Assembly (NCBI GenBank): GCA_947846985.1 | Contig: CANTUZ010000001.1 | Coordinates: forward strand, 31,334,727-31,398,726 | Source of the DNA: Fratercula arctica | Taxonomy: Eukaryota > Chordata > Aves > Charadriiformes > Alcidae | Direction of reading: 5' to 3' | Length of the DNA: 64,000 nucleotides | In this document: positions 12,004 to 25,317 of the stretch, piece after piece | How the letters are laid out: every line of letters begins with the position of its first letter | Numbering within the stretch: position 1 is the first letter of the stretch | The notes under the pieces: model-generated | The model's database searches: none | Told to the model about the DNA's origin: nothing | The model's input: the letters and a program-made list of their open reading frames with translations, nothing else | Made by a program: the position numbers and the translations under genes

Positions 12004-13049
12004 GCAAAATGAAATTTCACTGCAAGTGATATGTGCCTACAGAAAGGTTCCGTTTTGTCAAAGCATTTTTTTTAAAGACATTTCTGTAGGAAAATGTTTG
12101 ACTGGTGCTAGTGCTCAGGACTTGTTGATCAGCAAAACTTTAGGTGCTTAAATCTTATATAACCACTGCATAATGCATGATTTAAAGAAGATAAGGTTCT
12201 ACAATTTTTTTTTAAGATTGACAGAATGAACTGCAGAGATAAAAGGCTTAGCCTGAAAATGTTAATTCTATTAACATACCGTATGCCAGTAATGTTTTTC
12301 CTTTGCTATTTTAGATGCATATTTCTGGCCAGCCAGAAGGAATGGCTCTATTGCTTTCATTTTGACTAGCTTACGGTATGGGTTAATTTTTCAAAAAGGA
12401 GCCTTAGCCGCTCCATTTGTGCCCATATGAATTCACATGGAAAGCTGCATTTTAGGCATTTTTTTTGGTGCTTTAACAGCTACCTGCTACAGCTTCAGCT
12501 GCAGCGGGCTGCACCCAGAGAGCTGCTGAAAGGAGCATGCCTTTTGTTTGTATGGATGCAGAACGCAGGCAAAGGCACTTGAAAACAATAGGTATTGAAG
12601 AAAAGCAGGTACTTACATGAATGTCCATTTGAGACGAAGTTCTCCAATATGTCCATTTTCTTACACAGAAATTGATTGCTATTCCCTGCGTGGTTATTGG
12701 ACTCGGGTAAAGTACACAGGGGGAAGGACAGAGATACTGTTGCACAAAATGTGTTCTAACTGGTGAGGCTTGCGAAAGGCATCAAGAAAAGGCTGTATGA
12801 AGGCAGAAGGAAAGAGACAAGCCCAGCAGATGACACCGGGGCAGGCTCATGCCTTCAGTTCCTTGGTTTTTTTTGGGCTTCAGTTTTTCCCAAAGAGGTT
12901 AACTATGAGCGGATGCTTAATGTAATGAGTTGTAATATAAGGATACAAGTTTACACCAGAAAAAGAAAAGGTCATGATAAAGAATATTTACATTCAAGTA
13001 AATTGGAGGCATTTTAGCTGGCCGGTCCCAAAGGAGCCCTCCTATGCGT

Positions 13050-14290
13050 ACTTAGGAAAGAACTGTAGCAGACTCTGATCCACCTGCAAGCCCCTCTCAG
13101 AGATCCTGGCAAAGAGGGCTCCAGAGGGCAGCGGAAGGGCATTGCACAGATCTCCAAAAAGGAGAAAAAGGAGGACCTAGCGAATGGAGCAATCTACAGA
13201 CCCACACAGAGAATAATTTGGGGATATATGGCAACTAATACGGATTAGTTAGGAACAAGTTGTGTTAAACCATCTATTTGGCTGATTAAGGGGAAGTAAA
13301 AGGCGCGATATATCTTGACCTGAGTACAACTTCTGGCACTGTCTTGCATAAGCAAGTTAGGGAAATATCATCCAGATGAAATGATGATGAGTTGGCTGAA
13401 TAATTGCATTAAAATTGCTCTAGAAACTGTTAAGAATGATTCTGTCTTAAATTAGCGGCACATTTTAAGTGGAGTCCTGCAGAGGTCGGTCTGTTTTACT
13501 CAGTATAGACATTAATGACTTAAAGGATGGAATATGACTAATGCTTATAATCTTTTCAAATGAAACAAAATTGGTAAGAATTGAAAACATTTTGACGGGC
13601 AGGATTTTAACTCAAAACAATCTAGATATATTGGAGAAGTCATCCAAAATCAACAAGGAAGAGTTCAACCAAGGCAAGAGCAGAGAAGAGTGGCTAGGAA
13701 AGAAAAACGTAAAAGGCATCTATAAAATGAGAAATATCTGCCAGTGCAGCTGTACTGCGAAAAAGCATTTGAGAGTTGGAGTGGAGTACAAGCTGGAGCC
13801 TTTCTGGGGAGGTATTAGCAAAAGCGTAATGTACAAAGCACATGGAAATAAATTTATGTTTCTCCACAGTGCTGGTGAGACCTCAATTAGAGAACTGGTA
13901 CCAATCTGTACAGTGGAATGAGAATACGTAGGAGACATGCAGAAAATAGGATCAAGGACGATAAAAACTTTGGATTGTATAAGAAAAGCCTGAAGGAATT
14001 GTCTTTTTTCGAGAAAAGAAGGTCAGTGACCAAACATGACAACCATTTTCAGTATTTAAACTGATTGATACAACTAGAGTGATGATCATTATTTTCTGTA
14101 ATTGGGCAGTAGGATAGGAACTAATCAGCTTAACTAAGAAAAAAGAGGTTCAGATGTGAACTGGAAGAGACCACCTTGGGAATTTGTTGGATCATTGTCT
14201 TTGGACAGTATTACAGATAGTTCAGGACAGTGCCTATTAGAGAGGTTTTCCTGGTGATAGGTTATACCTATGAGGGATCAGAGGAAGGTG
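13050..14290 (+). pseudogene. Ancient decayed CR1-like LINE (RT to C-terminus)
   Basis: A heavily mutated plus-strand CR1-like copy. Recognisable landmarks appear in family order. Near 13165 is a caaaaaggagaaaaaggagg block, equivalent to the FKKG region. Then come gatatatcttgacctgagta (about 13309, RT motif A region, YLDLS), ggagtcctgcagaggtcgg (about 13472, the GVPQGS region), attaatgacttaaagga (about 13511, INDL-like), gtgctggtgagacctcaatt (about 13870, the LVRPQLEYC region) and tttcgagaaaagaaggtcag (about 14008, the FSLEKRR region). Multiple indels and stops break the frame. A 126-codon open stretch at 13541-13921 is a chance survivor inside it. Divergence is far greater than in the other CR1 copies here, so this is the oldest element of the window. 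Both ends are approximate. Confidence 0.75.
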
Positions 14291-17200
14291 TTGAGTAACA
14301 TGACTTACAGAGCACCATCTAGCCCCATTTTTGAATGATTTTGTTGATTAACATTACCTCATGGGAATCCTCTGTTGAGAAGGAGATTTTTAAAGGTATG
14401 TTAGAAGCCTTCTTATCATACAAGGACTGATGGACTTATCAGGAGAAGGTGCTGACAGAAGACCTCGGTGCATAACGTCGCGTGGTACCTGCCATTTGGA
14501 ACAGCTGGCTGCACAAAGGCATCAGTGTGCACTGTTTTTGTGTGTCCATCTCAAGACCGGCACAGTCTCTGAGAAGAGAGAAATTGCTTTGACTCTGCAA
14601 ATTCTATATTTTAACTGGGACAGTGTCCTTGCTTGGTTTTAAATTAAGTGACTAGAATTGGGCTGTGTGGAAGGAAGCAATTTTTTATCACAGAAATTAA
14701 TCCATGCGAATCTCCTCGGCCAAAGATACTCAGAAATAAAATAAAAAGTTCCATCAGCCGACTGGCATTGTCGGTTGCTAGCAGGAATGCCTGCAAGGAG
14801 AAATATATTCTTTACCTGGTGTGCTTTTACAACCTGTGCTGAACTGCATCACCTCTTACGTTTTGCGTCTGTGAGAATGTAGAACAGTCTTCATTTCCTC
14901 TGGGGAGGTTTCCTTACCAGATAGGTAGTGCCAAATACGTTGGGATACCCCAGATATCTAAGAATCGGGAAAGAAAGCAATAATTCACAGGTAATAGTGG
15001 CAAAATGTTGGTTTTAAGTTTGTCAAAGCCTGAGGCTAGTATTTGATGATAATGACTTGCCTGAGACTGCAGTCCCGCCTTACGTTAAGCCTGATGCAGT
15101 GGTCCTTTCTGCTGCCTGGGAGAGTGACGAATTCCTGTCCAAAATTACACCAGAACTTGGGCTCCTTAACCTTGAGATCAAGCCAAAGTTCAGCACCCTG
15201 GGGTACAACTGCCTTACATGTTAGGTCAGAGATGGCTTGTGAATGTTGTTGGCAGGCAGCAGAGAAAATCCGTTTTGGGGCGGATGTGTTGTAAGCTCAT
15301 AAATCTGAGATGTCTTAACATTGCTGCCTGCACGATAAGAGTGAATAGAAGCGAAATCTCTTACAATGCCTTTTCTTTGAGATGGTCTGTGAATAGCCAT
15401 AAAATCTCTTAGCACATGTCCTGGATTTATGTGCGGAGAGTATGAACTTGTCCTGTTTCAGCTTCTGCTGTATTTCATTTGAGGGTAGGAGATTTAGCCA
15501 GCCAAGCCAACAGGTATTCCCTCTCATCCTTATCATCATGGGGAGCTTTCTGCACTAAAGTTGTAATCCTATGATCTGTTGGTGAAAACTTAGTGCCCTT
15601 TTCTGCTATACGGGACTAGGACTGAGCAGCTGAACGTTGGCTTATTATGTTTAAATCAACAGACCATTTCCGGGGGAAAAGTTTGTATAAACTTTATATG
15701 TGAACATGTCTTAAAATAAAGTCACTTTCAGGGCTAGACCTGTACTTTTCCACATTTCCCGTAGGTTCCTCTCCAGACCAATAAACTAAAAGTTCAGTTT
15801 GATGTCCACTGATAAAAGTAGAAAGAATCCCTTTGCCAATAGTGAGATTTTGGCTTGTTCCTTGATAGGGAATTTTTAGGTAGAAAATTATCACTTATTT
15901 ACTCTTTTCTGTGTTGTGAATCAATTTGATGGACAAACTGCTGTGTGAATAAATATTACAATAATGTTGAATACAAGTGAGCTCTTAGAGTACAGCAAAA
16001 CAAAGCAAGACCTGAGGGCATACTGAAAAAAACATTGCTTCTTACTTTAATGTAAATTTTTATGGATTTGTATTGAACAAATACAGTTATATATATCCCA
16101 TCTTCTAGAACAGGTAGAGAATCCATCTGTAACTGAACTCCAGTACATGCTCAGTTTAGATGGTATCAAAATCACCAGATAAAGCATCAGATAAAAATAT
16201 TTTTCCAAGGAGAAGCTTAAAATTTTCTATACTGTCTACGCTCCTTGATGCTTTGATTTCAGACAAGTCTTTTTAGTGCAGATTTGCCTTTAGGTTGTGA
16301 GGACACACAAGTTTACTGTATTACAGTTTCTGATGAATGGGAAATCCCGTGATCTCCTACAAAACCATGTAGTTTGTGCAGCAGTCTCTTTGGGACTGTC
16401 CTGAAGTTCTCACTTGCACTTATACTAGGGTGAAAGAGGTTTTTTGAAATTAGAAGATCCCATCCAGGAAAACTCTTCAGCATCTGCAGAAACATATCCC
16501 TGCTCAGGAGAGTACTAAAGTGTGTACTTCAAGCTAAGTAGATGTATTGGCAATCTCTGCTTCAGTGGGACATCAGATTATGCTTGATGTTAAGGAAATG
16601 AAATAAGCATGTGCTCAATAGGTCTGTTTTGATGTGGGACTTATGAAAGGACTTCAGGATTTAGTTTCATATGAAGCCTCTCATTTTGGGAGAGCTGGGA
16701 AGAGCCTCTCCTCTTTTAAACACGTTTGCAAACGTGGAAGCCCGAGCCCATCCTGCTGAGCCTAAGGCACCTTAGTGAGAGCCAACACAAGAGGTTGGTC
16801 CCCCTGGGGACCTTCCTAGTTAGCAGTGGTGGCATCCATTCAAGAGGTGGCTCTCTCTTCAGAGGGTCTAACTCTCACAAAGTTGGGTGGCTGAATCTCA
16901 CCCTTTGTAGCAGATGTCAAATCACACCTAGTGAATGATCAACCCCTGTGCTGGTATAAAGGATAGCACAGCATGGGAGATCCTCACAGAAGAGCCTTCA
17001 ATCAAGAAAATCAAATATCTGCCACCTCTTACAGCCCACTGTGTTGCCACGTCCCAGGGCTGAGATGTTAAGAAGCAACAGCAAAATAAGTCCCAGGAGG
17101 TTTACAATCTTATCATTGTGCTTGGTAACACATCCTCGGAGTTAATGAATAGGTCGAAAACCACAGGTTTATTATTTTTTGGAAAATCTTATGCTTCTCG

Positions 17201-18866
17201 AACCAAACTCTCAACTTCATAGGAAATGGGTCATGAATTTGACTTCCTCAAGGCTGGTATTACTGGCTGATGGTTTTTCAGTGCCAGTTACCTAATTGCA
17301 GGCTTTTAGCAACAGGCCGTAAGATGACACTAAACACGATGAGCCTACAATGCCTTTAGACTACGCTATGCTTGCATGGTCCCTTGCCTGCACGTCCAAC
17401 ATGCCCACAAGCCATGTTGTTGTATTAGGGTGATACTAAGCCCAGTTTGAAAGGTACAGTCTCTCAGTAGGTCCTACTAGTCAAATGTAGCTGTACAGCT
17501 TCTAGATAGCTTGGAATGGAAGCAGCATTCACCTGAGTGTGGGCATAGCCTGCCATAACAACTGAAAAGTCCATGGGTCCGTATCCTGCTGCTCCGTGAT
17601 AGGGGTGGAGAGGTCAGCTGCTGTACCTACACAAGGTGATGTAGAGTCAGAGAGCATGGTAGTCCCTTTTAACTCTCCTCTTACCATAAATCCACACCTG
17701 TGGACCTCCATGAAATAATAGTAGGACTGTCACAAAGTCCTGGAGAGTTAATGGGGATCTCTCAGGTTACATTTTTTTTTAGGATAAAGCACTTCTGAAC
17801 TGAAATGTTTTGCTTCATTCTGCAAAACAGAAATCCAACATTTCTCACAGTCCTCTATAGGAACACGGAGAATAAAGCATCTACAAAATGGTTAAACAAG
17901 GTAATAAGAAAGGAATCAACAGTAGACAGAGGAAAGAAGGCAAAATGAGAAGCAACAGGAGTTCCTCACTCCTGATAACTGTGTAAACCCCCAGTCCACA
18001 TGAAGATTTATCCTGACAGCCTGCAAAGTTGATGGCTGAAGTTTGAACCTTGATGAAGTGTGAGCTGCTGAGTAGGAGGAGTGAAATTGCTGTCATTAGA
18101 AGGAAATTATCAGATTTAGATGAAACAAACAGGTGCTGACAAACACTGCTACATCTCTTCCTTGAATGAAAACGAGGATGAACACCAGGAAGCATGCGGC
18201 AGCAATAGGAAATTATCCCATAGAGAGATAATATGGAATGTCTTAATTAAACTGTTAAAACTGACAAGTGAAAAAGAGATTAAACCTGAAACTGGACAAT
18301 TAAATAGTGAATTGCTGTATTTTTAATAACTAAAGATGAGGAACATTAATGAAAATATTGGCCTTTTAAGTGAGTCTTTGACATTAATGAAAACATTTTA
18401 GCATGCAGAACAGCTTATGTTCTAAAAAGCTCTTACAAGCAATCTTCAAATGTTGCATTGTCCTCTACCTTCACCCCTTTGCTGTTCTTTCCTTTCATTC
18501 AGCCATTTGATGTAATTTGTGTCATTCTTCCTTATTGCTTCTTCCTCGGAGTCCCTCTGGGTGGTTGGTTGTCCCATGGGTCGGAGGTACCTGTGCTCCC
18601 CTCTGCACGGAAAGCAGAGTTTAGGAGGAAAACAGCCTGGAAATTAAGGACTTGCCTGGTGTCAGCTTATATCACTGTGAATTTCGGGTTGTGCACTGAT
18701 GCTTTGGGGCATCTACTACTAAGTTACAAAGTAGAACCACTTTCCTGCCTAAACTCTTTCAGTTTTGGTGTTTAGGCTGTTTCATTAATGGTGCAACAGG
18801 TAACAACACTGTTGAGCTGCCAGGATTTGGGCATTAGAGAAACTGGAGAAAGCGTTCTGCAAATTA

Positions 18867-18880
18867 TTTTTTTTTTTTTT
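18867..18880. repeat. Poly-T tract (14)
   Basis: An uninterrupted run of 14 T followed by ctcccctctt. It is a simple low-complexity tract with no attached retroposon body recognised. Confidence 0.9.
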
Positions 18881-18915
18881 CTCCCCTCTTGGTTGAAAGA
18901 TTAGTAATTTCCAAT

Positions 18916-18963
18916 AACCTTTAACAAATACTTACTCAGAACCTTTAACAAATACTTACTCAG
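18916..18963. repeat. Perfect 24-bp tandem duplication
   Basis: A 24-base unit beginning aacctttaacaaat and ending cttactcag occurs twice head-to-tail (18916-18939 and 18940-18963) with no mismatch. The perfect identity suggests a recent duplication. Confidence 0.95.
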
Positions 18964-19068
18964 CATCTCTTAACTATTTGTTTGCAGGGCTGTAAATGCC
19001 TACATTTCCTTCTGCAGTGTTTCAGCTCTCTCTCTCTACACCATCTTTGAAAAATCTGCTAAGGCAGC

Positions 19069-19100
19069 TTTGAAATATATTCTTCAAAATATATTTCAAA
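19069..19100. repeat. Perfect 13-bp inverted repeat, 6-nt loop
   Basis: tttgaaatatatt (19069-19081) and aatatatttcaaa (19088-19100) are exact reverse complements around the loop cttcaa. The stem is AT-rich. It could be a cruciform-prone site or a chance palindrome in AT-rich DNA; no element boundaries are seen around it. Confidence 0.85.
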
Positions 19101-22100
19101 TGACTTTTTCTTTCAGTTTCACCTTCATTCTCTTTTCTATGTCTTTTCCATCCTTTTAAAAAACAATAATTTCCATACTCTTCCAGCTTGCTGATTGATT
19201 TGTTTTTCTTCAGAAATTGTCTAAGGGTTGTATAATGAAGCTCAAATGAATTCGTTTCAAACCCTTCCATCATCTCCCTGCCCTTTGGAATCTTATAACT
19301 GTTCTATCCACTTCTAAAACATCTGAAGCTAAGATGGAAGAAGGTTTCCAAACAGTAATTAATCTAAATGTGTCCTGCTCCACAATTTCTGTGTTCATGC
19401 TTGTCTCTGCCTCGTACAGTTTACACGAGGGACAACTGGGTTATATATCTGGAAGCAAAAGACAGATTTTTTCTTCACAAAAATATAATATTGCACTCAG
19501 TACCTTCTGTACTTTCTGTAATACCTAAACTAACATTTAATTTAAATTACACAGAAGCGTAAACCCCCTGCACTTGCTAAAACAATGAAAATACAAGTTA
19601 TTTCTTACTACAATTGAGGCAACAAAAGTAATAATGATGGATTATTTTGCAGTGCTTTGCAGATACACAGCATGCATGAAGTATTATAACTATAGTTTTC
19701 GCTGTTGTTTTGAATACAGAGTTGTCACTCTTCTTAGCATCCTCCTGACTTTAAAAAAGAGAAGTATTTGTGACAGACTATAAGCATTCTGAAGCGCACA
19801 TGGGAAAAGTTCATCCTCCCCCAGGTTTGACTATGAATCTATAGATCAAGGAAAAATGCTGAGGTTTGAAATGTAGTAAGAAAGAAGAAGTATGAAGGTG
19901 AAAAATTTGCTTTTTACTGATGAACTGTTTTTTTCTTTGCCTTCTAATTTCAGAAATAGCTCTGAAGTCTGAAGATTTTCTTTTCAATCAGCAGTTCAAC
20001 ACCCTCCCAAAAATAAGGGTAAAAGTGACATGGTTTCCTGGGAGAGGTTTTCATTGCCGTTCAGCAGCCACCAAGCCTGAGCTGGCACCTCTCTGCCGAA
20101 TCTGAACTTTCAAGCCTGGTGCAGCTCCCAGTGGAAAGGAAAGAGACAGGATAAAGTTATCAGGCCAGCCATGGGATTTGCGAATAAAGGCCTTTAAATT
20201 GATTTAGCTTATTAGGCAGGCAGTGGAGAATATGAAGTGCATCATTAATTTACTACTTTGATGTTATTTTTTGCTGAGCAGCAATGTATGTCTATGTCGT
20301 ATGTGTTTCAGTAAGGTCTTCATCATGCATCCACTGGGAGACCTCCAGTATTTTAATGTGAAGGCAGTTTCCTTGGTCCTTGCCTATTATTAATGCTCTG
20401 GTTTGTCAGAAGTGTCAGAGTTTATCGTGTGTTGCTCCTGACATTTCAGGATCTTAGCAGAAAGCAGAATGATTACCCCATATCCCATAATGCTTTCTCT
20501 TTTTAGGAAAGCAGAAGCATCTTTGATGTGTGTCATTCAGATGTGATTTCTGCATGAGTTGGGGTGGATCTGGGTGTCTGTGGTTTTACACTGCTCTTCC
20601 TTTGCTCAGCCAGTGAGCTATATGGGATAAGACAGAGTATACCGAGTGCAAGAGATGGAGCTTCGGGTCTTCACCATACAGGTCTTCATCATCAGTCCCT
20701 CGCCCAGCAGCTGCCCACATATGTTAGATATGAACGGTGGTAGCCCTGAGCTCTACGGGATGCCCCCAAATCCCGCCATGCTTGGCGGGCATTGAGTCAT
20801 TATCTGCTTCCTTCCCTTTGAGATCGCTTGGGAAGGGAAGAGTAGGATCAGCTAAATGAACCTGGCCTTCTCTTTCCAGGCAGTTCAGTCAGGTTAGTAG
20901 ACAGTGATGTATGGTGCTGCCAGCTCTGATAGTGTTCACCATGGCAAGTTCAAGCTTAGTTGAAACCTGGAAAGTGGCTTGTTCAAAGCAATTTCTTCTT
21001 ACTAGGGAGTACACTGCCTGCCAAAATGTACAGCTAAAGTACATCACAACTTTACATCTGTTTTTTCCAAAATACCCTGGTCTGCATCCACCTTCCATCT
21101 TTCCTCCAAGAAAAAGTCACGGGAGAATCTTCCTGATAATTTGGGAACAAACACATCAATCCATCTGTCAGCGACTCTGACCAACATGACAGAATGGAAA
21201 GAACAGCAGGAAGTGGAAGCAGCATAGCCAAAATAAGTGTTAGTCTAAAGGGCACGAGTGGTACATCCCCACAGAAACATTTTTTACATCACTTGCCATC
21301 TGAAGCAAAGAAGTGTGGTTTTTTTCCAAAAGCCAGCTGCTATTTTGCAAAACAGAGCAGTCATGATGTGAATTCCCATACCCTTTTTTAGGTCTATCCA
21401 GTGGCCAAAAATAGGGTGACACACAAGGCATTCTGCAGTGACCCTTTTTTAACATGTTTTGTAGTAAATAGGATGAAGAGGTTCCAAAGTTGGATACCTG
21501 GCTCAGGCAGGTCTGAAAAATATTCAGCAGAATAACAGTACCCATGGAAACAGACTAAAGGGAAGTTTGTAAGTCCTGTGGAAAAGCATTCAGGGAACAG
21601 ACTAGCAGGCAGGAGGTCTGCAGTCTTTCAAAGGACTAACAAAAGCGTATCCGAGCTTTTGTGCTTTGCACATTGTTATTGTGCAGTCATAAAACACACC
21701 GGGAAATGTCCAAATATGACATTCAAAGACATTTTGCATGAACTGGGATGTATGCTGAGATTGCTAATGCCTGGAGACACGGCAGAAGGTGATAACCCAT
21801 AGGAAAATGTGTGGTAGTTGTCCCCTATGGATTATCAGCTTCTATCTAAGGAGCTTATTAGAGAATACAGAAAGGGAAGCTGTGGCTTGGGCCTTTTGGA
21901 TTCAGGCAGATGGATCCTGCCAGGATTTTTTTGTCACCCATATGCGGTGGCATGCTGTGACATGCTTTTTGTCTTGACACCCTGTTGGAATAGATCATAC
22001 ATGACAGCCTGTTTTGAAGAGACACTTTGACTGAAAATATTGGAGTGATCTGGGCTGGTGGGAGAGGCAGAGCCTGGAACAGTCACTACAAATATTCATC

Positions 22101-23980
22101 CTCAGATGGAGGTGGACCTGCTGGTGATTCCTTTAGACCAAGTAGTGGCCTCTGAAAGATGCAGGCACTGGAAAGAGAAAGCAGACAGCAGCTAATTTAA
22201 ATCATTGACTCCTGGAGTTTTCCTGGTGGAAGGATGCTGGACAGCAGGGTATCTTTCCTTAGTTTCACAATATTGATAAACTGTCAAAGCCGGTTCCCAG
22301 CAGAGTCCAGAGCATGGTGTTGATAACGATTTGACGTGAACAGATCTTCTACAATCTGGGAATCCTCAGGACCTCTAGGAACTCAAACGTAGGGACTCCA
22401 TCTGTGAATTTCACCTGATAATTATACGGAAAATAAATGGTAACAGCTTTATGACTGTAAAAAAACCCTGCTTCTCTGTTTCGTCTTATCAGGTAGCTAT
22501 GGCTGGAATCCAATGCGACACCTGTAAATCAACACTAAGGCAAGTCCGTAGCTTGCAAGGCTTCCATTTATTGAAACTTTTGCTCCTAACCTGGATCAGA
22601 TTCTGCAAAACACTCTCCCGACAGAATTCCCCTGGAACAGTGCTGTGCAGGGGACAAGGGAGGAAGCTGGGGTAGCTCCAAAGATGATGCAAAGCTCTGG
22701 GAAACCATGTTTTATTAACTCTTCTGGGCATGAAACTGCTGTGTGTCTTAAACTTGATGTTGGCTACAGTGGAGGAGGAAATCTCATGGTTTTTTTTCTG
22801 GATCAGAAGTGACAATACCTTCCTCTGGTTAGAAAAAAAAAGATTGCAGAGTTTTCAGAGAAAAATGTGAGAACTTCTGAGGACACACAGCAAGCTCTGC
22901 TTTTGTCTCAGATGCAAAACCAAATGACATTTGTCCTTAACGTCAATGTGGCTGTACACAGAAAAGAGTCAAATATGTTGGAGATCCTGCATTTCCCTTT
23001 TTCAGTGAAAAAATATGGATATCATGTCATCTGCCCATTAACGTGGAACCAAACTGTGCGCTCTTGCGCTGAAGGGACAGGGCTGGTCCCCATTACCTTT
23101 TAGAGGCACATGGTCTCCTTGAGAAGCCTGTATGTGCTGCGGGGATGGTGCGTGCTCTGAACCTCTCAGAGTCCTTTGTGAAGAAAGGGCTGCAATTAAC
23201 TTACATTTGGATTAACTGGATTAACTGGAGGTTTCAGTGCAGCTGCTGCTCTCCCAGGCTGGCTGCATTCAGTCCAGGGGGATTTCGGAGAAGTTGTGAA
23301 GAACTTTTCAGGAAACTAATTGTCCAAAAGATTTCCAGGTCCTCTCTGGAAATATTTAGACTCCTTTGAAAATAGAAATACCATGTCCTTTTCCTCCTCG
23401 GTGGCTCTGTTTGTTCATCCAAGAAGGAGTTATTTACACTGCATTGCCGCACAATTTACAGCTCGTGCCCAGGATTAGCTCTGACAGTGGTCGAGCTCAG
23501 CACTTGTTTGAAACCCGAGAGACGTCAGATTTGGCTGCTGTTTTTCCACTGTGTGGGAGAAATATCAAAGGGTGTCTTTTAGAGTGGGGTTAACAGGTTT
23601 AGAGCTCGTGCCACAGAGCTACTTGTGACTGGAAAGATAATGGCCAAGGGAGGTGCTGCAAAGGAGGGACATAAATGGAGAGCCAGCGTGACGCCAGATC
23701 CTACCAGTAGAGACATGAGGCTTTACATGCAGAGCCTACATGTAGAGGCTACAGACACATAGCCTACATTGGCTGAGGTGAGAGCCAGGTAGTAATATTT
23801 TTCCTGGGCAGAAGGGGTGGGAAAGTGTGAGGAAGAGACAGTAACTGTGGTCAGTGACACTGGATGAACACGGAGTCTGAGATGAACTTTAATTGCATAC
23901 AATTTACTATTTTTCTTAAAATTTGCCAACATATCTCCTAGTTGCTTGCCTTTATTTCTTCAGTCTCTGTCATGCTTTAC

Positions 23981-24003
23981 GTGTGTGTGTTCGTGTGTGT
24001 GTT
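23981..24003. repeat. (GT)n microsatellite, interrupted
   Basis: Alternating GT repeats broken once by ttc, in the form gtgtgtgtgt-tc-gtgtgtgt. A typical dinucleotide microsatellite. Confidence 0.9.
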
Positions 24004-25304
24004 AGATGCATGTTAGGCTTCACGAGTGAACTGTAGACAGCTCACGTGGAATGAGAAGAATCCCACTCATGTATGTATGGTTTAAATAAAAAAAAGAAGT
24101 GTCTGAAGTCCTTAATTGTTAACTTGCACTATCAAAGCCCCTATTCAGTTGTTGTTCAACTCTAAATGTTCCTTTTATCCGCATGTAACCTTCTCTAGGT
24201 ACCTGCTTGTCTACTTCTGACCAGATCTGCCTATGTCAGGTCCCCACAAAGCAGCAGGTCCAACAAGTGATGTCCCTTTTTTTTTCACTTAACTCCACAG
24301 CTCGGGGGTTACAAGACTCACTGTGGGGTGTGTGTGTGTCTCCCTCTCTGCCCAAGTAGTCCTGAGCCCTCTCTGCTCCCTGTGCACCAGCCTCATGCCA
24401 AGCATCAAGCAAAGGGGTGGTGGGACACCTCAGAGTCATTGGGGTTTGCACAGCCCTGAGAAGACTGTGAGAAGAGGACAGGTTCCTTGACTCCGTCTGG
24501 GGAGGATGGATCCTGGGTGTGCCTGTCCTCTTCCATATGCACCTCAGAACAAAAAGTACTAAAAAAACCTACTGGCAAAGGGAGTGCAACCCAGATGTCA
24601 CCTTCTCAAGTGCAAGTCAAGCCAGCGAATCTCTCTTCCTGGGTTCAGTGGAAATTGGAATGATGCCAGTCAAAGTGCTTCATAATTTAATTAAAATAAG
24701 TGAGTAAACCCGCAAAGTGCTGGGTTGAACAAGGCCACTTACCTCATCCTCTGGGTTTAATGTGGGAAGAGCAGGTGTAGACAAACACGGGTCTGAATAT
24801 GATGTGACTCCTGAATTGTGAAAACTGCAGCTGATGAAAGCTGTCCCCCAAAAACTTGAACAGGTGATGGCCTGAATCATAGTTGAAATGAGGGTGGAAA
24901 TCCATATCAGCACTGGGATAAGCAGGAAACATCAGTCTCTTTTCCCAGACTTCTGTGATTCTGCAGATTCTTGGAAGAGTTCTATGAGTTTTGTTGTTCA
25001 GATCACAAATTCAAGGTTTTTTCCTCCTTTAAAGAGAACCCTGGCATTCACAGAGGAAAGCAGCATTTAGCTCAGCCACTGCCTTTTCCTTGCTGGCCAG
25101 AGTTCTCAAACATTATGAAAACAGATATGGATTTACATTTTGGGGGACAAAGTGTAAGACAAGTTCTGAGCTTTTGATGCAATAAAAAAAACTGGAAAAA
25201 AAGCACAGGTGGGAAAACCATGATCACCCTCTCTTTTGGTGGTGATTAGAAGTAGCTGTTGGTAATCCTAGAGAAATGAGCATTTTTTGCTGGTCTACAG
25301 TCAA

Positions 25305-25317
25305 TTTTTTTTTTTTT
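25305..25317. repeat. Poly-T tract (13)
   Basis: A simple homopolymer tract in AT-rich surroundings. Confidence 0.85.

Larger units (their letters stand above)
9325..13049. other. AT-rich unique sequence with candidate conserved non-coding DNA
   Basis: No gene or recognised transposon is seen. The stretch 9640-9790 is AT-rich with several homeodomain-like TAATTG/ATTA cores and an octamer-like atggaaat, so it reads like conserved non-coding sequence. A near-perfect 40-bp tandem duplication lies at 11682-11760 and a pyrimidine tract at 11970-12003. The remaining open frames look like chance. Confidence 0.45.

Noticed and set aside
13541..13921. 126-codon open frame that could be called a small gene
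   Set aside because: It lies inside the decayed CR1-like element and follows its RT to C-terminal region. It does not start at a natural ORF start.
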